The translations under genes were made by a program, and so were the position numbers. DNA of 42,534 nucleotides from Chloroflexia bacterium. Its GTDB lineage: Bacteria; Chloroflexota; Chloroflexia; Thermomicrobiales; CFX8. The notes beneath the pieces were generated by a model. It was not told where the DNA came from. It was given only the letters and a program-made list of their open reading frames with translations, and searched no databases. Where the stretch lies: the NCBI GenBank assembly GCA_030431755.1, contig JAUIIK010000033.1, positions 1 through 42,534 on the forward strand, given 5' to 3'. This document shows positions 32,136 to 39,951 of this stretch, piece after piece. The number at the start of each line of letters is the position of its first letter. Positions within the stretch are counted from its first letter, which is position 1.

Positions 32136-33367
32136 GTGGGTGGCCGGCAATTCTCCGGCGGCGCATCTCCTGGTTGATGGTTGCATTCGAAGGGGAACAC
32201 GTAGACGGTGACTGAGAGGCTAGCCGTGTCGGACGTGCCCGAAATCTCCCAGCAGCCTGGTCTAGGAAACTCGATTTCGGATTCCCAGCGCTGGCCGGAT
32301 TCGCCGATATGCCGGCTGGTGGAAGTCAGTAGGGTAGTGCCCGGACTATCCCGGTGAATCCCACGTATCGCCAGATCGTCCGAATCCGGTGAATACCAGG
32401 TCATCGTCATCTGCTGGTTAGCCCAGAACACGCCCGGAGGCGGGACGGAGGCGGTCAGCGCCTCACCGTCGAACCAGTACAGGGCAGCATCCGAGTCGAG
32501 TTGGCGGTCCGCCAGGAATGGCTCAGTAACGCTACAACTAGCTGGCACCTGAAACAGACTCGTCTGTAGCGCCGTGCGTGCCTGTGCGGCGGCGGCAAAG
32601 TCGGGACGCTCGTTTTGATCGAGGGCGAAGATGACCAGTGTGTCGGATTCTTCCCCGACCGTGACTTCCAGATTCCAACAGCCCGGCTCTGGGAACGTGA
32701 TGGTCGAGTTCATCACAAATCTTGGATCATCGTCGTGAATCTCGAATTCGATCGTGCCACCTTGATTTGCGGCTGTTTGACCGGTTATCAGTAATGGATC
32801 CTCTAGAATAGGCGGCCATACAGTAACCCGTGAAGATCCGGTGAACCACGTAGCGGAGAGTGTGTCGAGCGTTGGATCGAACTCAGTAATTGACACAGGT
32901 GAGATCCAGACGCCGACTCCCTTGGCTTCGTACCAAACAGGGTTACCATCGACATTCTCGATCCAACCGTCTGGAGGGGTGGGACTAGGCGGTGTGACGG
33001 GACAGTTGGCTGCTTGCGCGGTAGCAGCCACGCCGGAAGTGTGAGTGGCAGTCCGTGAGGAGACAGGCGGCTCAGTTGTATCGTCTGACGCTTGCGCTGT
33101 CAGCGTTGCGGCAGCGACTGCGACAAGCTTCCGGTCATCACCGTTACCGGGACTACGCTGCTGCCACCAGCCGACGCTGAATGCGATGGCGATAATCGCC
33201 GTGGCGACGATCCCAAGCTCAGTGAGGCTGCGGCGGCGAAGGAAATCCATCTCCCGTACTCCCTGCTCAAACAGTAGATCGCGGTACTGTGTCCGTTGTC
33301 GCGCAGTTGCCGGTACCGGCCTCAGCGCGCGCCGTAGTTTGCGGTCGAGGTCGTGGCTAGTCATCAT
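32129..33367 (-). CDS. Single-pass membrane protein with duplicated extracytoplasmic domain, probable anti-sigma partner
   Basis: I place the start at ATG 33367 (or ATG 33364), which overlaps the sigma-factor stop and has AGAGGA just upstream; this gives 412 residues. A ~45-residue cytoplasmic segment (HDLDRKLRRALRPVP...) precedes one membrane helix (~47-68). A Thr/Ser/Pro linker and two related extracytoplasmic domains follow, each ending in a beta strand with FPEPGCW or FPRPGCW plus a downstream strand. The topology and coupling to an ECF sigma gene fit an anti-sigma factor, but the short cytoplasmic part shows no zinc-binding HxxxCxxC motif. The PGCW repeats look like Ig-like beta sandwiches with a conserved cysteine. 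The sensed signal is unknown. Confidence 0.72.
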   Translation of the reverse strand: MMTSHDLDRKLRRALRPVPATARQRTQYRDLLFEQGVREMDFLRRRSLTELGIVATAIIAIAFSVGWWQQRSPGNGDDRKLVAVAAATLTAQASDDTTEPPVSSRTATHTSGVAATAQAANCPVTPPSPTPPDGWIENVDGNPVWYEAKGVGVWISPVSITEFDPTLDTLSATWFTGSSRVTVWPPILEDPLLITGQTAANQGGTIEFEIHDDDPRFVMNSTITFPEPGCWNLEVTVGEESDTLVIFALDQNERPDFAAAAQARTALQTSLFQVPASCSVTEPFLADRQLDSDAALYWFDGEALTASVPPPGVFWANQQMTMTWYSPDSDDLAIRGIHRDSPGTTLLTSTSRHIGESGQRWESEIEFPRPGCWEISGTSDTASLSVTVYVFPFECNHQPGDAPPENCRPPTQ

Positions 33368-33956
33368 CTTCCTCTTGTACTTCTCCAAGGCGTCGAGCGA
33401 TCCGCTGGCGAGCACGCGTCAAGCGCTGACGGGCGGCCGCGTCGTTGATCTTCAAGATGTTCGCGATGTCTCTGGTCGATAGCCCGGCGCTGTAACGCAA
33501 CGCGAGGATGTCCTGATCATCAGACGAGAGTTGTTCGAAGGCGGAGTAGACAGTAGTAATCTCCTCATCCCGCAGGATGCGCGTGAGTAGTTCCTCATCT
33601 ACTGAGATTTCATGGACGGTTCCATGGCGCCGGACATAGCGCCAGAAGCGGCGGTGGGCGCGCTGCTGATCGATGAGCTTCCGCCGGGCGATGACGAACA
33701 GCCAGGCCGCGAAGCTGCCTTTGTCCGGATCGAACGATGCGATGTGTTCGAAGGCGGCGAGCATCGTTTCACTGACAATGTCGTCGGCTACGGCCGCTGA
33801 GCGAGTTCGAGGCAGCGCGTACCAGTAGATGGCATCGACATAACGCTCATAGAGCTGCCAGAAGCGCTCCCGATCCCGCAGAGAGGCGCGCACCAGTTGC
33901 GCATCGCTGAGGGGCGGGGCCGCGCCTCCGTCTAGATTGCGTTCAGCCGTTGTCAC
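33357..33956 (-). CDS. ECF-type RNA polymerase sigma factor
   Basis: The 199-residue protein has region 2 (ADDIVSETMLAAFEHIASFD, GSFAAWLFVIARRKLIDQ) and region 4 (FEQLSSDDQDILALRYSAGLSTRDIANIL, AAARQRLTRARQRIARRL), the standard two-domain ECF layout. The start is GTG at 33956 with GAGGG nearby. The C-terminal tail is acidic (EEDDD). It is coupled by overlap to a membrane protein, a typical sigma/anti-sigma arrangement, and a possible self-recognised promoter lies 26-53 bp upstream. The subfamily cannot be assigned by eye. Confidence 0.9.
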   Translation of the reverse strand: MTTAERNLDGGAAPPLSDAQLVRASLRDRERFWQLYERYVDAIYWYALPRTRSAAVADDIVSETMLAAFEHIASFDPDKGSFAAWLFVIARRKLIDQQRAHRRFWRYVRRHGTVHEISVDEELLTRILRDEEITTVYSAFEQLSSDDQDILALRYSAGLSTRDIANILKINDAAARQRLTRARQRIARRLGEVQEEDDD

Positions 33957-33981
33957 ACGCCCTCATCCCGTTCGGGAGATA

Positions 33982-34009
33982 GATACGCGACCTGTCCCGA
34001 AATGTGACA
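33982..34009 (-). promoter_or_regulatory. Possible autoregulated ECF promoter
   Basis: On the minus strand TGTCACA (34009-34003) and CGTATC (33987-33982) are 15 bp apart, a -35/-10 layout unlike the housekeeping one but like several ECF promoters. CTGTC...GACAG (33992-34010) forms a dyad over it. Remaining bases to 34175 hold only a weak plus-strand -10 (TATTAT at 34109-34114) for the divergent LuxR-type gene. Confidence 0.4.
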
Positions 34010-34199
34010 GCTGCATGGACCTGCACTCGCGCGGCCGTCCGCGCCAGCCGCGCGCGTCGACACTACGGTCCCGGGCAGTCGGCTGGGGTGTTTGTCAGCG
34101 CGGCATACTATTATGGTTGGCTGAGACCATGTGACGTTGCGTGCCGGCCGGGTTGGTCGGGTGCAGATGTAGGCAGTGGAGGAGGCTGTTGCCGGAACC

Positions 34200-36677
34200 A
34201 TGTCGACTCTCCCTGTGCCGCTGACATCGTTGATCGGGCGTGACCGGGAGCTGGCCTGGGTGCTGGAGGCCCTGGCGCAGCCGGATGTGCGGCTATTGAC
34301 GCTGACCGGCCCCGGCGGCACCGGCAAGACACGCCTGTCGACGCAGGTCATCGCCGAAGCGGGCGAGCGTTATTCCGACGGCATCGTCTTTGTCTCGCTC
34401 GGGTCGGTCATCGAGCATTCGATGGTCATGGCGGCAATCGCCCGGGCACTGGATGTGCGCGAGTCGAGCGAGCAGTCGCTCGGCGATGCCGTTACGAGCT
34501 ATCTCCAGGACCGCCATACCCTTCTAGTGCTCGACAACTTCGAGCACGTCGTCGATGCCGCGACGGTTGTCTCGGATCTGATGCTGGCTTGCCCACTGCT
34601 CGACGTGCTGGTGACGAGTCGCATCGCGCTGCATATCCGTGGTGAGCGGGAGTACCCGCTGAGCCCGCTGCCGCTGCCCGATCCTGGCGAGTATCACTCG
34701 GTCGAATCGCTGGAGCAGAACAGCGCCGTGACGCTTTTTGTCGAGCGGGCGCGAGCATTGAACCCGCGCTTCGAGCTGGACGAATCCAACGGCGAGGCGA
34801 TCGCGTTGATCTGTACCCGCCTCGACGGGCTGCCGCTGGCGATTGAGCTGGCGGCAGCCCGGACGCGCATGCTGCCGCCCCCGGCGATCCTCGGCCGGCT
34901 CGAACGGCGCTTCTCGCTCTTGACCGGCGGCGCGCGCGATCTCCCGGATCGCCAGCAGACGCTGCGCAACGCCGTCGCCTGGAGCTACGATCTGCTGACC
35001 GACGACGAACAGAAGCTCTACCGCCGTCTCTCGATCTTTCGGGGTGGCTGGACCATCGAGGGCGCAGAGCACGTCGCCGGGACACCGCTGACCGGCGAGG
35101 TCGAGATCGACGTCTTCGAGGGCCTCTCGGCGCTGATTGACCATAATATCGTCCGGCCGGAGGACCAGCACGACGAGCCGCGTTTCACGATGCTGGAGAC
35201 GATCCGCGAGTACGGATTCGAGCGCCTGGAGGAAGCGGGGGAGGCCGCCGAGGCCGGCGAGCGCCATGCCGGCTACTATGCGCGGCTGGCGGAGCAGGCT
35301 GAAACGGACCTGACCGGAGCCAACCAGCAGTTGTGGTTGGAGCGGCTCGAAGGCGAGCACAACAACCTGCGCCTGGCCCTGACCTGGAGCCTCGCTGACC
35401 CGGCGCGGACCGAGCTTGGGATGCAGATCGCGACCAGGATCTGGCGCTTCTGGTCCTGGCATGGCCATCTGCGCGAGGGTCGCCAGTGGTTCCAGCAGTT
35501 GCTCGACCGCGCCAACGAGCCGGGCGTGGATGTGCTGCCGTTGCTCCTGGCGAAGGCGCTCAACGCCGCCGGTGTGCTCGATCTCGTCGTCGGCAATCTC
35601 GACCAATCCGCCGAGCTGCACGAGCAATGCCTGGAGCTTGCGCGTGAGCTGGCGGATCAGGAGCACATCGCCAAATCGCTCGGGAATCTCGGCGTCGTTG
35701 CTCACAAGCTGGGCCGCTACGACGACGCGACGAAGTGGACCGAGGAGGTCCTGGCGCTGGCCCGCGAGCGCGACGATCAGTGGACGATGTCGTTGGCGCT
35801 CCACAATCTCGGGGTCAACCTCTTCGCCTTGAGTGAGTGGGATCAGGCAGCCGAACGGTCGCAGGAGAGCCTGGCGCTGTCGAAGCGGCTGGGGAACGAA
35901 TCGAACGTCGCCAAGGCGCTGATGAACCTGACCCAGATCGCGATTTTGCAGGGTGTCGACGTGCAGGCTGAAGAACTTGTCGGCGAATCGCTCGAACGCA
36001 GCCGCCAACTCGGCAACAAGCTCGATATCGCCGACGGGCTCTGGTTCCAGGCCGAGATCGCTCGTCGCCGTGATGATCTGGATGCTGCACTGAGCCTGTT
36101 CCGGGAGAGCCTGAAACTGTTCCACGAGCAGGGCGCTCTCGACAGCGTCTCGCGTGCGCTGGAAGGCCTCGGCCAGGTCGCCTGCCACCGTGGGGCGCCG
36201 CTGACGGCAACGCGGCTCCTCGGCGCAGCTGAGACGTTGCGGGAGCGAACCAAGTCGCCCTTGCTGCCCCCGTACCGTGCCGATCACGAGAGCGCCGTCG
36301 CCAGTCTGCGGAGTTTTCTTGACGACGACGATTTCGACGCAGCCTGGTCGGCCGGTGCCGGACTACCCCTGGAAGACGCCTTGCAGCTGGCCGCGACTGA
36401 CTCCGCTGAAGCGATTGTCGAGATCCCACAGCTTCAGGCCGGAACCGCCGAACGGTCCGCCGAGCCTCCCGACGCCGCCGAACGCTGGGGCATTACGCCG
36501 CGCGAGATGGACGTCATCGAGCTGCTCGTCGAGGGCCGCACCAACCAGGAGATCGCTGACCAGCTCTTCATCACCCGCCGTACCGCCACGACCCACGTCA
36601 GCAACATCCTCAACAAGCTCGGCCTCGACTCCCGCACCGCCATCGTCGCCTGGGCCGTCCGGGAGGGCGTGGCGTAA
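34200..36677 (+). CDS. LuxR-family regulator with N-terminal STAND ATPase and TPRs
   Basis: From ATG 34200 the product has 825 residues; GTG 34176 would add eight. [11 protein letters not shown] is followed by the P-loop GPGGTGKT (37-44), a Walker [11 protein letters not shown], and NB-ARC-type motifs ([35 protein letters not shown]). A TPR region of about 400 residues follows, then a C-terminal LuxR helix-turn-helix beginning [15 protein letters not shown] with [15 protein letters not shown]. It is the same broad class as the 983-residue protein at 7454-10405, but its ATPase is closer to the NB-ARC type used by the SARP-like protein. A 51-codon membrane ORF is coupled to its stop (TAATG). 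Target genes are unknown. Confidence 0.88.
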   Translation: MSTLPVPLTSLIGRDRELAWVLEALAQPDVRLLTLTGPGGTGKTRLSTQVIAEAGERYSDGIVFVSLGSVIEHSMVMAAIARALDVRESSEQSLGDAVTSYLQDRHTLLVLDNFEHVVDAATVVSDLMLACPLLDVLVTSRIALHIRGEREYPLSPLPLPDPGEYHSVESLEQNSAVTLFVERARALNPRFELDESNGEAIALICTRLDGLPLAIELAAARTRMLPPPAILGRLERRFSLLTGGARDLPDRQQTLRNAVAWSYDLLTDDEQKLYRRLSIFRGGWTIEGAEHVAGTPLTGEVEIDVFEGLSALIDHNIVRPEDQHDEPRFTMLETIREYGFERLEEAGEAAEAGERHAGYYARLAEQAETDLTGANQQLWLERLEGEHNNLRLALTWSLADPARTELGMQIATRIWRFWSWHGHLREGRQWFQQLLDRANEPGVDVLPLLLAKALNAAGVLDLVVGNLDQSAELHEQCLELARELADQEHIAKSLGNLGVVAHKLGRYDDATKWTEEVLALARERDDQWTMSLALHNLGVNLFALSEWDQAAERSQESLALSKRLGNESNVAKALMNLTQIAILQGVDVQAEELVGESLERSRQLGNKLDIADGLWFQAEIARRRDDLDAALSLFRESLKLFHEQGALDSVSRALEGLGQVACHRGAPLTATRLLGAAETLRERTKSPLLPPYRADHESAVASLRSFLDDDDFDAAWSAGAGLPLEDALQLAATDSAEAIVEIPQLQAGTAERSAEPPDAAERWGITPREMDVIELLVEGRTNQEIADQLFITRRTATTHVSNILNKLGLDSRTAIVAWAVREGVA

Positions 36678-36832
36678 TGCTTGTTGCCATGCTGGCCGCG
36701 ACTGCCGCGCTCGTTGCCGGGATCGTAGCTCTCATCCGTCGGCGCAGAAGATCGTCAGCCGTCCCGCCGCAGATCGCCGGGCTCTGGCGCGCAATTGGGG
36801 AGATGATCGACGCCATCATCAATCCACGCTGA
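36677..36832 (+). CDS. Short membrane peptide coupled to the LuxR-type regulator
   Basis: A 51-codon frame starts at an ATG that shares its A with the TAA of the regulator (TAATG at 36675-36679). The product has one hydrophobic helix (~2-20, LVAMLAATAALVAGIVALI), a run of five arginines as stop-transfer signal, and a short tail ending in an amphipathic stretch with W37. Composition and topology fit a real small membrane protein, and the stop/start overlap fits translational coupling. It could tether or modulate the regulator. Chance cannot be excluded for so short a frame. Confidence 0.5.
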   Translation: MLVAMLAATAALVAGIVALIRRRRRSSAVPPQIAGLWRAIGEMIDAIINPR

Positions 36833-37332
36833 CCGTTAGAGTGCTGGATGTAATTGATGGTCAGCATAGGCGAAGATGCGTCGGCCATCGTAGCGGTGGA
36901 GATGAACTCCACCTTCATATACGAGTCAAGGAAACCGGCGCAGTTTGGATGGGCGCGACATCGCGTATGTACGTCTTTACTCTGAGCGGCTGGTTGGTCT
37001 CTCCGTCACGATTGTGCGGTCCGCCGTACGCCGCCAACCACCATCGATGATGCACGTCCCGCACCAAGGTTGGCATCCTGAGGCAACGAAGGATCTACGA
37101 ACGACAGCATTGGGCGTTGGGCCAGCCGATCCTCTCCCAACGTCGCTGCTGATGGCCGTCTACCACATCGACATGCGGACCGGACGTGGCAAGATCCTCG
37201 TCCTTCGGGATGACCAGGTTGGTACGGTGGAGTGTCCAGCGACGGGCTGAAAACCGCGGATTATGGACATCTGCCGGCACGACGCCTTCACTTGCTGCAT
37301 GAAAGGCGACGACAAGCTTCGCCTTGACGCTG
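36833..37332. other. 500-bp gap with a second dispersed inverted repeat
   Basis: I see no gene here; the longest frame (36945-37250) crosses the repeat and has no domain. Visible are a GGTGGAG/CTCCACC hairpin (36895-36913, 5-nt loop) and a degenerate copy of the 459-565 repeat. The copy's arms are 37073-37096 (GCATCCTGAGG...GAAGGATCT) and 37192-37214 (AGATCCT...GGGATGAC), separated by 95 nt. The longer spacer could contain inserted or unrelated sequence. Confidence 0.55.
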
Positions 37333-38472
37333 TTACGAGGACACGCATCCATCAAGCACATCACCAAGCCGTTCGAGGATCAGCTCCGGTTCGCCGGGGA
37401 AGAGGCAGTGCATGTTGATGTCGATGCCGCCGTCGCGGGGCGGCTTGCAGTAGATCGGCGGGCTGCCGCGCTTCAGCTCCTCAACCACCTTCGCCGGGTC
37501 CCAGGCTCCGTCGACGGGATGGATGCCGAGCAGGGGCGCGGGGTAGGCGGACTGGTCGGCGAAGATGCGGCAGTAGGTGTCGGGTCGTTCTTCGAGGACC
37601 GCCTGCATCATCTCGGCCTGGGCGAGGCGTTCGCGGTATTCCGCGTCGTGGTCATGCTGCATGAACCATTCGAGCGCCGCCAGCAGGCCAGCCATCGCTT
37701 CCTTGCTGACCTTCATGCCGCGCCCGATCCCGGCGTTCGGGCTGCCGTGCATCGCCGCCGCGGCGATCAAATCGCTTCGGCCGGCTAGGAGTCCGCTATC
37801 CTGCGGTCCTCGGATGCCCTTGCCTCCGCTGTAGATGACGAGGTCCGCGCCCTGCGCCGTCCAGCGGGTGAGATGGCCGGCGGGCGGTAGCGACGAGGCC
37901 GCGTCGACGATGACCGGGATGCCGTGGCGATGGGCGATCTCGATCACTGTTGGGAAGTCCAACGCGCCGTCTCCGACACTAAACGAGTCGACGTAGGCGA
38001 CCGCGGCCGTGCGGTCGTTGAGCGCTGATTCAAGCTCCCACGGTTGGGTCTGGTGCAGCCCGCCAATTTCCACCAGCGTTGCGCCGGGGGCCCTGAACAT
38101 CTGCTCGTAGGAGATATGGTGGCAGCGATGGATGACGACCTCGTTCGGCATTCCAGTCGTGTCTGGAAGACGTTTCGCCAGCGCTGGATTGGTCCCGGTA
38201 ATACAGGCGGCAACTGCCAGGAGCATGGCCGATGCCGACCCGGAAGTGACATAACCCGCTTCCGTCCCGGTGGCCTCCGCGATGACCTCGCCAACGCGCG
38301 CGTTCATCTCTTCGATGACGACGAAGGACTCGGTTGCGGCGAGCATCGCGGCGGCGGCCTCGGGCACCATGCGGGTCCCGCCGACCGTCGTCGTCGCCCC
38401 GCTGGCATTGATGATCCGCGTGATGCCATGGCGCTCGTAAAGCCCGGTGATTTTGGCCGCTGTCGTCGCCAC
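37333..38472 (-). CDS. SelA-like PLP enzyme (copy 2)
   Basis: The 379-residue protein is a paralogue of the enzyme at 4187-5392. It shares GITRIINASGATTTVGG (the SelA-like N-terminal loop), VTSGSASAMLLAVAACITG, the motif RLPDTTGMPNEV (101-112), D190 in VIVDAASSLPP and the PLP lysine K218 in YSGGKGIRGPQDSG. It also ends in the ammonia-lyase/DgaE-like C-terminal domain. Selenocysteine synthesis is unlikely because no selB or tRNA-Sec is nearby and the protein is short. It reads leftward as a single gene, divergent from the DUF1778-GNAT pair, and the intervening 159 bp carry the toxin-antitoxin operator. Its substrate is unknown; divergence from copy 1 in the PLP region (GGK versus GQK) suggests a different substrate. 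Confidence 0.82.
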   Translation of the reverse strand: MATTAAKITGLYERHGITRIINASGATTTVGGTRMVPEAAAAMLAATESFVVIEEMNARVGEVIAEATGTEAGYVTSGSASAMLLAVAACITGTNPALAKRLPDTTGMPNEVVIHRCHHISYEQMFRAPGATLVEIGGLHQTQPWELESALNDRTAAVAYVDSFSVGDGALDFPTVIEIAHRHGIPVIVDAASSLPPAGHLTRWTAQGADLVIYSGGKGIRGPQDSGLLAGRSDLIAAAAMHGSPNAGIGRGMKVSKEAMAGLLAALEWFMQHDHDAEYRERLAQAEMMQAVLEERPDTYCRIFADQSAYPAPLLGIHPVDGAWDPAKVVEELKRGSPPIYCKPPRDGGIDINMHCLFPGEPELILERLGDVLDGCVSS

Positions 38473-38567
38473 TTCTGGACACCTCGTCCCTGTATGCCGT
38501 TGTCGATCCGGTGATTATCGGGGAGCGTTCGATGCTTGCCAAGCGTTTCCACTTGGTGTTGTGCTGC

Positions 38568-38597
38568 TTGCCATTGTACGGCATGTAGCCGTACAAT
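38568..38597 (+). promoter_or_regulatory. Promoter and palindromic operator of the DUF1778-GNAT pair
   Basis: TTGCCA (38568-38573) and TACAAT (38592-38597) are 18 bp apart. ATTGTACGGC (38573-38582) and GCCGTACAAT (38588-38597) form a perfect 10-bp inverted repeat, 5-bp centre, filling the spacer and the -10. A ribbon-helix-helix antitoxin bound here would block the promoter, as in TacAT autoregulation. Confidence 0.7.
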
Positions 38598-38631
38598 ACA
38601 TGGCTGAACTGGCATCACTCAGGAGGTAGCG

Positions 38632-38928
38632 ATGAGCACTTCGCAAACTACGCCGAAGCGCGAACGATTGGAAGCGCGCGTAACTGCGGAACAGAAGGCT
38701 CTGTTTCAGCGCGCGGCCGATCTCGAGGGCCGGACGTTGACCGACTTCATCGTTGGCAGCCTCCAGGCGTCGGCTCAGGACACGATTGCCCGGCATGAGC
38801 GAATCGCACTATCGCCAGCGGCGAGCGAGGCCTTCGTGGAAACGTTACTGAACCCGCCGGAGCCAGGACCGGAACTCGGACGGGCAGCCCGGCGCTATCG
38901 CGAGTTCCGCCAGACGCAGGCGACATGA
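38632..38928 (+). CDS. DUF1778 (TacA-like) ribbon-helix-helix antitoxin
   Basis: The 98-residue protein has an N-terminal ribbon-helix-helix (KRERLEARVTAEQKALFQRAADLEGRT broken by turns, LTDFIVGSL). Its C-terminal arm carries LSPAASEAFVETLLNPPEP, the region that wraps the acetyltransferase toxin in known TacA-TacT complexes. AGGAGGT lies just upstream of its ATG. It should neutralise the GNAT toxin and repress its own promoter through the 38573-38597 palindrome. It overlaps the toxin gene by 4 bases. Confidence 0.88.
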   Translation: MSTSQTTPKRERLEARVTAEQKALFQRAADLEGRTLTDFIVGSLQASAQDTIARHERIALSPAASEAFVETLLNPPEPGPELGRAARRYREFRQTQAT

Positions 38929-39446
38929 GTTTTGGGCAGTATCGCTTCGAGCCGCTTGGTCGTCATCACGATCGGGCGGCGTTTTCTTGTGGAGTTGATG
39001 AGCTTGATCAGTATCTTCAGCGGCGGGCGCGGCAAGACATGGCGCGAAACGTTGCTGCCGTGTTCGTCTTGCATGATGTCTCTGAAAGCAAGGTCGCAGG
39101 CTTCTACACGTTGTCGGCGACAGCGATCCGGTTGAGTGAGTTGCCAGATGACCTGGTACGCCGCTTGCCCCGTTATCCGAACTTGCCGGCTGTGCTCCTG
39201 GGCCGGCTTGCCGTCGATACCAACTATCGAGGACAGCGGCTCGGGGAGATGCTGTTGATGGATGCGCTCGAACGGTCGCTTCTGAGTAGCCAGCAGATCG
39301 CCGCTCTCGCCGTTGTTGTCGATGCGAAAGACGACGCGGCGGTCGGATTCTATCTCCGCTATGGGTTCCAGCCGGTTGTTGACGACCCGCGCCGTATGTT
39401 TCTGCCGATGCAGACAACCGCCGATACGCTCACGTCAAGCCCCTAG
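38925..39446 (+). CDS. GNAT-family toxin (TacT-like acetyltransferase)
   Basis: The 173-residue GNAT protein has FEPLGRHHDRAAFSCGVDELDQYL (split by a turn), the acetyl-CoA loop LAVDTNYRGQRLGEMLL (95-111) and FYLRYGFQP (142-150) with the likely catalytic Y143. These are the marks of TacT/AtaT-type toxins, which acetylate aminoacyl-tRNA amino groups and block translation. Its gene starts inside the antitoxin gene (ATGA overlap). The paired DUF1778 antitoxin and operator support this role over ordinary acetylation. Confidence 0.87.
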   Translation: MSFGQYRFEPLGRHHDRAAFSCGVDELDQYLQRRARQDMARNVAAVFVLHDVSESKVAGFYTLSATAIRLSELPDDLVRRLPRYPNLPAVLLGRLAVDTNYRGQRLGEMLLMDALERSLLSSQQIAALAVVVDAKDDAAVGFYLRYGFQPVVDDPRRMFLPMQTTADTLTSSP

Positions 39447-39566
39447 ATCAGTTTCGCCACCACTTCCTCTCCCGAACGCTCATGGAAGCGCCGCAGCAAA
39501 GGAGGTCGTCGTCTGATCATCTCGAATCTTCAGTGACTGTCGTTCTAGCTCCGAAAGGCGGTGCAA

Positions 39567-39848
39567 ATGACGTACGCAATCATTACGAGTGTTGAGTACC
39601 CGGAAGAAGCGACAGAAGACGATATTCATGCATACCGCGCCAACCGGCTGGCTGCGCTACAGGAGTTCCCCGGTTTCGAGACCATGATGGCAGTCAAGAC
39701 TGGAGCGCGCACCGCAGTCGGGATCATGCTATGGAAGTCGGAGCAAGACGCGAATGAGGCGTTAGCAGAGATCGCGAAGAGACAACTGACGGAACTGCAG
39801 CTCTCCGGCGAGGTCCAACGCGGAGAGGTTGTGTTCTCCGGTCCATAG
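39567..39848 (+). CDS. Small ABM-like (dimeric alpha-beta barrel) protein
   Basis: The 93-residue protein, from ATG 39567 with AAAGGCGG just upstream, has a beta-alpha-beta-beta-alpha-beta pattern (MTYAIITSVEYP, then an acidic helix, a middle strand pair TMMAVKTGARTAVGIMLWKS, helix and VVFSGP). It resembles small antibiotic-biosynthesis monooxygenase/dimeric ferredoxin-like proteins. Assignment is by pattern only and no active-site residue is visible. Upstream (39447-39566) I see no clear promoter. It stands alone between the toxin-antitoxin pair and a convergent gene. Confidence 0.62.
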   Translation: MTYAIITSVEYPEEATEDDIHAYRANRLAALQEFPGFETMMAVKTGARTAVGIMLWKSEQDANEALAEIAKRQLTELQLSGEVQRGEVVFSGP

Positions 39849-39951
39849 GAGTTGGTCCACGGTGTATTCGTCTCGGAACTTTGATGACCCACGAGATCTG
39901 ATCTTATAGGAATAGACCAGCATACTTGAAACCGGGCTCAGATCGACATCC

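Noticed and set aside
34524-36287. A 587-codon open frame on the minus strand
   Set aside because: It is the antisense shadow of the LuxR-type gene at 34200-36677. GC-rich coding sequence leaves such frames open, and the plus-strand product has a P-loop and HTH while this one has no domain.
36945-37250. A 101-codon frame between the LuxR-type gene and the second SelA-like gene
   Set aside because: It spans the dispersed inverted repeat and has no domain, SD or coding-like composition.
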